Source: Dipetalonema caudispina (lineage: Eukaryota > Nematoda > Chromadorea > Rhabditida > Onchocercidae). Taken from it: a stretch of 64,000 bases of DNA. Shown one piece after another: positions 55,801-64,000 of this stretch; within the stretch, counting starts at the first letter, position 1; every line of letters starts with the position of its first letter. A program made the position numbers and the translations under genes. The notes under the pieces were generated by a model, which was not told where the DNA came from, did no database searches, and was given only the letters and a program-made list of their open reading frames with translations. The stretch spans positions 23,734-87,733 of the forward strand of contig JABVXV010000269.1 of assembly GCA_013365325.1 (NCBI GenBank). Reading direction: 5' to 3'.

Positions 55801-58800
55801 CTCATTTTAGCTTTATCTTTGCCCCATTTTTTTATGTAGCTGATTTACTGCAAATATATATAATAATTAAATGCAGATTAGTAAGATCTGCATTTAATTA
55901 TTACTTTTCTTAAGTTCCACTACTGCCGAACTAGTTACACATCTTTTTATGAAAAATGCCACTCTTAACCAAGTTTTTATTATTATTTGCAGACGGGTGT
56001 CATTGGAATATCTTTTGCAAATAGAAACATGGATATACAAAAAGCAGCAGTTTCTGGTAAGTGATTTGATTTAAAAATCTGTAATTCATTCACCGGTTAA
56101 TAGCGAAATATGCTATTAGTAATACCTTATAGAAAGTCCAAAAAGTTTACGGGACTTAAAGTTAAAATTAATCAGTTGATCAGCATAACATCGAACATTG
56201 CACGCCTAAAATTGCTCTAAGCTTCTTTATTATTTTTACCATACCCCAGTAACTTTTTAGTTTCTAATTTTCTAAACGTAGAGCTACTGTCTTGACATTA
56301 TTGGATTGCAAAATTATTTGGATGGATCAACAAATATATAAATACTCTTCTTTTTTTTAGCAAGCTTCGTTGAATGCTGGAACATTACAACCACAGCCAC
56401 TGGTGGATGCAGTAAATGCGGTTTTATTAAATAATGAAACACAGGTCGGATACGCTGATCGTGTACAAACGAATACTGGTGTACCATCCACGGGACATTG
56501 GCCAATGCCATCCAGTCGATCACAGCAACAACAGCAGCAAGCATCATCGCAAGTGTTGCCTAGTATGGTTCCATCATCAGTTCCAGTGGCTCTTTGTCCA
56601 GCGCGAAGTACTCTTATACAGTCACCAATATCGTTGCAAACGACTGGTGGTCAACAGGTTGCAAGACATTCAGTTGAACATACTTATCAACGTCATTCAC
56701 CCTATCCAAATCCAAATGCTGGATTACGTTCTAGTACACAGGTGCAATCGGTAGTGCTGCATCATGGTTTATCCAGGGCGGTTAGTGTTTTTACAACTAC
56801 AATTTTTTTTCGAGTCTTGGAAAAAATGAATTTCCAGTTCATTTATCAAATACCAGTTATCCAGAATTTTAATATGTTTCTCCATTTTTAAGCTAATAAG
56901 ATAATGTAACTGCTCCGGATATAGTTTAATCTTCCATTAATATATCTAGTTATATTCTCGCTTTAGGAAGGTTCACTGTATTAGTTCTAATAGTTTATTT
57001 AATTTTTTTATTTTTTTTTATTTTTTGTAATTTTGCGTATTTTTAGTTTGTGAAATCAAAACATTTACCATTCATGCATTAAATTTCATGAGATTGAAAA
57101 TGTGTAAAATGTCGTATAAAAGATTAGAGCATATCATAATTTCGACAATCTTCAGCAGCAGGCAACAACAACAGTAGCAGCAGCAGCAGCTTTACCACCA
57201 TTCTCAGAAGCAAATCGTGCGCCAACAACCGATTGCAGTGGAGTTGAAGATCTCTATGTTATGGATGATTTCTTGCCAACTCCTGTAGAAGCAATACCAA
57301 ATAGCACATCTTCACAGGTTCACTTCAAAAATGAATCAAATATTTAATACATTTTTAAAGCAGTTTTTATCAATTATTATATTAGTGAACCGTTTGTTCT
57401 GTAAAATGGCTGTATATATTGCTTTAAAATGTACTCCCGATTGCTTTTACGTCTCTTGTGAGAAATTTTGAGTCGGAATCGTTATAGTTATGTCATATTT
57501 GAAATTATAAAAATTGTAATTCATTTTACTTGCAGATAGAGGGTCAGTTGCCGGAGGTGGTACGTCAAGAATTGCTGGCATTTGGAGATCGTATTTTAGC
57601 CGATTCTAATGTTGAACAAATAACTGATTCTCATTCTGTTATCGTTAAATTTTCATTAAGTAAGTTTTTTTATAGAAAAAATTTTTTTTGGAAGATTATG
57701 TAAATAACGCCAATAGTTTCGACTATTATATAGCTATTGAATCGAAGAGACTAATATGAAATGATTTAGTGCAATTGTTAAAAAGATTTCCAGCAATTTC
57801 TGCGATCTGAAAATTTAAATATTTGAGTTCAGAAACGACTGTTTTTAAGCCTCACACAATGTGCCACCGCTACAGTTAATTATACCGAAAACATATCCCA
57901 ATGGTGAAGTCCTAGTGGGTCGTGCTGCGCTAGATTTAGGTTTGTCACTTTACTGTTGCAGTGGTTTTGATATAAATAATTTCATTCCGGAAAAAATTCA
58001 AGTAGAAATCCATAGCTAAATCTTAATTAGTTTTTCGAAAAAAATGTTTTATAAATAAATGGACTATTTTTATGCCATTTCTGTAAATCAGATTCGATTT
58101 CTTTTCATTAAAACCCACATAAAGCTTCGTTGATTGGACCGTTTGGTCTTCATTTCTGTAAAGCTACTATTTCATTTTATTATTCAAAAGAAAAATTGAA
58201 TTCTGCTTGTTTAGATTCGTTTTTCTTTGATGATTTACAAAATGTGATACACGAACGTTTAGCTCGACCGGGTCTACGAACGGTGACAGATTTCCTTGAA
58301 ACTTGGGTAAACTTTTTATCTTCAAGATTGTCAGATTTTTTTAAATAACTGAGTGCTTTAAAAACTTTCTGATGAAATCCAAGGTATTAAATGATTTAAT
58401 AGAAAAATTGCAAAACATAAAGCGATAAATGGATAAATCAATAAGCAAGGGATATAATTATTTACAACTGAATTTCAGAGTTAAAATAAGGAATTTAAAC
58501 ATAGAGTTTCCAGTTTACTTAGTTGTTTAGTATTTTAGTTATCAAATTAGTCCATAATGGTAAATTAAGCTTTCGCCAGAAATTTCAAACTGGATGCTCC
58601 ATCGAGATGAAACGATGAAGCAATCTTTCCATTAGGTGTAAGCAAGCTAACTTCTATAAATGTTGGCGATAACATTGGTTTTAAAACTTGGAATGCTTAG
58701 TCCATGCTTGTTAGTTCATAAAAGTAATTTGACATAACTGTGCTGTATCTGTTAGTATTAAAAATAGATTCATACGATGTATAAGATGCAAACTGTTTAC

Positions 58801-58926
58801 CTGTTTTTGAATTTTAAGGAATCGACAGTACGTGGTTACTATTTGGGACAGCAGCAGCAGTCACTGTTACCCAACTCATTTGATGACATATTACAGAATA
58901 CGAATTTCAGTGATTTCTTATCCTAA
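52850..58926 (+). CDS. mdt-15: Mediator subunit 15 (MED15 / MDT-15), 13 exons
   Basis: Tail-module Mediator subunit. In C. elegans MDT-15 works with nuclear receptors and SREBP in lipid metabolism and stress responses. Exons: 52850-52972, 53234-53321, 53865-53998, 54282-54642, 54850-55118, 55479-55618, 55993-56056, 56361-56780, 57156-57317, 57536-57659, 57850-57939, 58215-58306 and 58819-58926, giving 724 residues. The KIX domain (about 5-76) is nearly the nematode consensus: [20 protein letters not shown], then [19 protein letters not shown] and [20 protein letters not shown]. The centre is Gln/Ser/Pro-rich, with a short conserved [15 protein letters not shown] and a helical segment ([20 protein letters not shown]) at about 326-345. 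The C-terminal Mediator-association region (from about 588) includes [30 protein letters not shown] and [20 protein letters not shown]. All junction phases agree. Confidence 0.96.
55861..55903 (+). ncRNA. Perfect 18-bp hairpin with 7-nt loop in a MED15 intron
   Basis: Arms 55861-55878 (TAATAATTAAATGCAGAT) and 55886-55903 are exact reverse complements around the loop TAGTAAG. It lies in intron 6. It may be a structured RNA or simply an inverted repeat. The stem is short for a pre-miRNA. Confidence 0.4.
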
Positions 58927-59450
58927 AATGTGTTCTTTTTTTCGGTAAATTTTCTAGCTCCATTTTTCGAGTGAATTTCAAAACTTTATATGGAAATTGT
59001 TGCTTGGTTGGTTGCTGCATTTGCTGTATTGATTCAAAATATATGGAAAAAAGGAAGTGTTGATCTTGTTTTTTTCTTGTTCATCAATGGTAATTTTTTT
59101 AGAATGATTTCGGTTTTCCAAGATTTCGAGTTCTCAAATTCTGGGATTTTTATGTACGGTTGTTTTGCCAAATATGAAAGGGGATTGCTTCACGTTGTCT
59201 TGTTAATTCTTCTTGTCCTCTTTATTTGTTTATCTTATTTTATTATTTTATTCATATGGTGAAATTTGGCTAGCACACAACAGTTGTGAATAGAAACAAT
59301 ACCCGCAAGTTTGTCTTATTTCATTCGCTCGTTTATTCGATTTTGTCTACAAACCTCTTAAATTGTTTACTATTAATCGAAATGGAAAACTTTCGGCATA
59401 TTCTGTTCAATTCTACTCCTTCCACTCAATTCATATATTAATCATAACGG
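58927..59450. other. 3' flank of MED15
   Basis: AT-rich sequence holding the MED15 3' UTR. An open frame at 58990-59262 is hydrophobic because of T-rich codons and shows no other sign of coding. Confidence 0.45.
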
Positions 59451-60779
59451 TCAACGACATTGAAAGCACAATGCGAAGAACGCACCCAAGGTAAAAGCGG
59501 CTGATGCGAATAGAGCAGGCCTGGAATTATAGTTTTTTTCTCTTCTAATCCTGCTAGCTGCAAAAAATGTTTGATTGGGATGAATCATTTCTGAAGCTCT
59601 TTGGACGTACGTACGTGAGAGTTAACTTGTATTGATCAGAAATCGTTGTGTGTTAAACGAGACTTAAATTATCACTCTAAGACTTGCTTTGGATACTTCT
59701 ACATTTTTTCTTTACAAGTATACATTTCATCTCTTATTATACTTTTAAACAGATTCGAGATTTCATTCGAAAATGAAAAACTAAGAAATCGGAATCTCTA
59801 AACTCACACAATCCATATTTGCCATTGTTGACAACACTGGTCATCACAGCATGTGTAGTATACATAATCAGTTTCTTCGGGACAGCTGAAATTCCTTTTT
59901 TTTTTTTCTGCAAGAAATAAAAATATGAGAGGAACGTTTAAGCTTGATTAGTTAGAAATTCTAATTATCGCTCAATGGAAGTTGACGTAGTATAAATTTC
60001 CATTTCATTTCTTAATATCTGTTGTGATTTCGAGTTGTTCTCTTTTAAATCACAATATAACATGTACATGATTAGCAGAAAGTCATGAATAAATAGCACA
60101 GATTTATGAATTCAATGAAGTTTGCATAGTTGGTTGAACTATTCAAGACTAAATAATTGTATTTTTTTTAAGCTTTTTTACCTATTTGAAGAGATTTTTG
60201 GGCCTTCCGTTTCATACCCGCCAATATACTTACATTAGTTTAACAAACTTTTAAATTATAATTGAGAAATTCTTAATTCAGGAGTTAATTTTCAGCTGAA
60301 TCAACTGTAATATATATTGCAGTTTTATACCCGAATAGCTGAACAATAAACACAAAAGGGTTTCGGACTAAACGTTCAATCAAATAGAATTCATTGTAAT
60401 CCTTTGTTTCTTTCTGATAATTGCTTCGAAAAAAAAGGCTTTATACTGTTAAATCGCAATACTCGAAAGATTTTGTCAGAATTCCAAAGATATCGACTGA
60501 TAAGCCGGAAGGAATTAACTGAAAAGGATCTTATTTCCAAAAGATGGAAACAAGAAATTCCAAGTGAGACTAGTGGCAGTCAAATTAAATACGAAATTTC
60601 GATTCAGATTTTATTCGAAGTTTTTTAACGTTGGATGTGTTTTATCAAGGGACTAAAAATTTGCCGGAATTCAAGAATTAAAAGTTTGGCACGAAGTGGG
60701 TGTTTCGTTGTTGTTCTTCTATGCTAAATTCGGAAAATTTAACAAAAAAGAGAATTTCTGTGTAAATAAAAGAAAAGAG

Positions 60780-60868
<89 letters not shown>

Positions 60869-61332
60869 GAATTTGACATAAAATAGGTTAATCATTTTAT
60901 TCAATTCAGACTATTCGCTGAAATAGGAAGTCGCTTTTTCCTGGCTAATTAGTTTCTGAGCTGGATAGCTGTCATTGTAATTCGATTTAATCTGTCAATA
61001 ACCCATGCTAATCATCCCATATAGAGATATCTAAGGAAAGAAAACTGATAACTGCTATCATTTACTTCTCGAAAAGGACAAATAACTGTTTGAGGAAGAG
61101 AGGAAAGTGTTAAGTAAAAGGAAATTTGTTAGTTGCTAAAATTTTTTTTTATTTTTTTAAATTCAATTCAAATTTGGTTTTTTTTCTGGTGATAATTTCC
61201 CATAAAATTTCACAAAAATGAAAAATTGACTTACCCCTGTGATATGCATATTTCTTGTCTTGGATAGCATGGAATCATACCGAAAATCGTTGCAAAAAAT
61301 ACCACAAAAAAGGAAATGTGATCAAATGCCAT
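59451..61332 (-). CDS. Small signal-peptide, cysteine-rich protein (3' end unresolved)
   Basis: Exon 1 (61332-61235) reads MAFDHISFFVVFFATIFGMI, then PCYPRQEICISQ, a clear signal peptide, and ends at gtaagt in phase 2. Exon 2 (59885-59808 or -59810) joins in frame and encodes CPEETDYVYYTCCDDQCCQQ, then WQIWI. The C...CC...CC-W arrangement next to an expected membrane segment recalls WBP1/VOPP1/Shisa-like small type I membrane proteins, by resemblance only. A third exon probably starts at 59557. One frame there gives a membrane-like segment (RPALFASAAFTLGAFFALCF, then QCR and a stop at 59451), but no donor I see gives the needed phase. The other joins give a soluble tail or an immediate stop. 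The function is unknown. Confidence 0.5.
60782..60864. repeat. (TA)n microsatellite, ~83 bp
   Basis: Longest uninterrupted TA repeat in the window. It lies in the presumed first intron of the small cysteine-rich gene. Confidence 0.95.
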
Positions 61333-64000
61333 ACAGACCCTATTATGACCACTAATACTATTATCATTTTTTCGCCAGGATCGAATTCATTTATCCATTT
61401 CAGATTAATCCATTGTTAATCACTGCAAGCTTGTACTAAAGAATGATAACCTAAGAGTGAAGTATTGAAGGTAAATATTCCTTCTCTACTTTAAGCAACT
61501 GAATTAATAGACGAAATGTTAAGTTAAACCGATAGGGCAGTAATTAGAATGTCAGCTGACTGTTAGTTAAAATGTTGTAATAGAACAATTTGATGCGAAC
61601 AAGGAAATATATATTATAGTTGGCAGTATAAAGAAGTCATTAATAGATTAATGGATGAAAGTCTTAATGATTTTAAGCATAGATTCATCATAAAACTTGC
61701 TTAAATGGAATATTTTTAACGATGTGAACAATTATAATTAGGCTTTGAATGGATAAATATTGTTGTGAAAATTATCGTAGATATTTTCAGAACAAAAAAG
61801 AGCAAAGTAAGGAATGAAAAGTGATGTAATGATTGTATATGCATATTTATAAATTCGATACAAGAAATGAATAAAAATAAAAAATTGTTTATTCTTTTTT
61901 TCCAGTTTCAATTTGAAAAACATTACTGGGATAGGAATGAAGTTGCAGGAAATTACGAATGATAGAAAAGCTTACACGATTGTAAACAAAACGGAAAAGT
62001 CATCTAATTGTCACAAGAATTCAGGCAGTATTTTAATATATCGTCATTGCAAATGCATAAACATTTGAGTAATAAAAAATGTGCATAGACAAATATGTGC
62101 ATAATTTATGACAATATTATTATTCATCATTCTGATAATATATATTGTTCACAAATATTTGATTATTGATTCCTATAACTAAAGTTTAAAAATATGTCTT
62201 TTTTGTTTATATAAATATAAATCATGAAGTAATCTTTTCTTAGCTAAAGTAATACTTGTCATTTTTTGCGTCGGACTTAATAAAAGCAACAGTAGTAATA
62301 ATAATATGAAGTACTAATAGTGTCAACAAACGGATGTCATTATAGCTTTAAAGATAAAAAAAAAGAATATTCATTCTTTCCTCGTCTTATATTCCTTCAT
62401 TGAATTTTTACACGCAAAAAAATCATTTAGAATTTAATGTAAATTTAATTTTCTAACAACAATTTAAAATTTTCAAAGATAAGTAGCATTACCTTTTTTT
62501 AAAAAATAAAAAGACTACACTACAAATAATTGCATTTGCATTCGTGATTAGCCGAATAATTAATTATTTAGTGCTACAAGTGAGTAATCTTTCTCAGCTA
62601 GAAATTTGATCATTAATCAACATCAAAGCATATTTTACTTGATTGCAAATACATGTTTTCTTTTAAACAGCAATAGTTTTGCTGTTTAATGTTTGAAGAA
62701 GGCCTAAAAGGCCCATTCTTCACAGTTGAAATTGATGTAAGTCTTACTGATCAGGTGCGTTAAGCAATAATTTTAACTCTTAGATAAAGCATGTTGATTG
62801 GCTATAGTTGTCAATAACCAAGAAATCTTGGAGATACCAAATTGTTATTATTATTTCTCAGCACATGAAATGGATACATTGTTTCACTCAATCATTTCTT
62901 CTTTGGGCTCTATATTTTTTATGTGTTGTATTTCAATTCATTTAAAATTACAAGTACTATAACTGATCATATCATATGATCTATTTAAATAATCACAACA
63001 CAAATTCATATATGTCAAGCGATGTATTTTTGTGTATTTTTCCATGTTATTATATTTTTTTTTCCTTTTTTTGTAAAGTATTATTGTATGATAAATTAAT
63101 TTCTTTTACCCAAAGGGAAGAAATACGAAAATTTTTTTATTTAGTATTCATATTTACGTTAATTTAAGAAAATGGTATATAGTGATGGAATTTAATATTA
63201 TTGATTGTTTTGGTGTTGTGAAATTTTCATTTTATCCTATTAAAAATTTAAAAATCTGTTTATTTTATGCACTCGAGGTATCAATGTTATTCTTCAGTTT
63301 TTAGAATTGAATTTTATATATTCTTGCACTGAATTTATTTATTACATTACAGCATACCTTTCGCTATTTTTATTTTTCTATTGAATATATCTTAAGCATT
63401 AATTCTTAGATAGTTAGATAAGAAACAAATTGAAAGAGATAGATAAATGAATAATTATGACATTGACAATGTTTCATTATTTTATTACATTCTAATCTAA
63501 TTATAAACCGCAACATTCTGCAAACCTATGTGTATTATTTGTCATTATTTTAAATGCTTTGTGTATAACAATGTTTAGACCGATAATACGATATACAAAA
63601 ATTGGGAACAAGAAAAAGTGATGTCAATTATCACTAGCAATGAGTTTTCTGTTTGAACATAAGGTTATTTATTGTTTATAAATCTTTATTTCATTTTTCA
63701 TACTATTGTACTTCTTTGGTATTATATCAATAAACAACGCATTAGATGTAATAGTATCTGTTCCATGAAAATTGTTTCAAAACATTAATGCCGGTTTTCG
63801 AATCGCAAAAACAATATTCGGATAGTCGACATTTCACAAAAGAAAAATCCATTTTCTATCTAATAATACGAGCGAATACTAAAAATAGAATGCTTAGCGA
63901 ATTTAAGCTTGGATAGTATTATTAATTCAGTTCTGAAATAAACCTATTTTTCGCAAGATTATACAGTTTCATGAGAGATATTTTGCACTGCAACTTGTTG
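61333..64000. other. AT-rich right end without a recognisable gene
   Basis: No exon-like frame on either strand. Two adjacent small hairpins occur at 62663-62721. Otherwise the sequence is AT-rich. Confidence 0.5.
62663..62721 (+). repeat. Two adjacent hairpins
   Basis: Hairpin 1 (62663-62689) has a perfect 11-bp stem, TTAAACAGCAA / TTGCTGTTTAA, with a 5-nt loop. Hairpin 2 (62695-62721) pairs GAAGAAGGCC with GGCCCATTCTTC, with a 2-base bulge and a short loop. No known RNA family is recognised. Confidence 0.5.

Noticed and set aside
58990..59262. 90-codon hydrophobic frame after MED15
   Set aside because: It is T-rich 3' UTR or spacer DNA. The hydrophobicity follows from TTT/TTA/ATT codons, and no partner exons are seen.
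60404..60628. 74-codon plus-strand frame
   Set aside because: Charged composition, but no splice context or family. It lies in the intron of the minus-strand cysteine-rich gene and is probably chance.

Overview
The window is AT-rich eukaryotic DNA from a nematode, most likely a filarial or other spirurid worm. The evidence is many short exons with GT/TTTYAG introns, T-rich acceptors lying 1-60 bases before start codons (a spliced-leader pattern), very small 5' coding exons, long (TA)n microsatellites, and proteins closest in memory to Caenorhabditis orthologues such as MDT-15 and CUC-1. The species call is inference. Gene models were built by hand: splice phases were followed exon by exon and the products compared with remembered family sequences.

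Left part (0-25 kb), plus strand unless stated: a terminal exon of an unknown gene (416-488), a polypeptide GalNAc-transferase (11 exons), DENR, elongin-B, and the nucleolar SSU-processome protein UTP25. Next comes a minus-strand ATOX1/CUC-1 copper chaperone. A CDK2AP1/DOC-1 gene and the diphthamide gene DPH7 then lie head to tail only 80 bp apart, a probable operon. RGP1, a Rab6 exchange-factor subunit, follows on the minus strand.

Middle (25-41 kb): an unrecognised minus-strand gene that needs either a 26-nt microexon or a 1-base correction, and lipoyl synthase (LIAS). After these lies about 7.3 kb of AT-rich DNA with no gene I can support.

Right part (40.7-64 kb): the spliceosomal DEAD-box helicase DDX23/PRP28 (14 exons, one a clear GC-AG intron), the Mediator subunit MED15/MDT-15 (13 exons), and a small signal-peptide cysteine-rich minus-strand gene whose 3' end is unresolved. 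The last 2.7 kb looks non-coding.

The genes are housekeeping functions and do not form one pathway: glycosylation, translation re-initiation and eEF2 modification, ribosome biogenesis, splicing, transcription and chromatin, copper handling, lipoate synthesis and Golgi traffic. I found no CRISPR array, prokaryotic system or intact transposon. The most notable features are GC-AG introns, a tight gene pair, two intronic hairpins, the gene with a phase conflict, and a cluster of short repeats.
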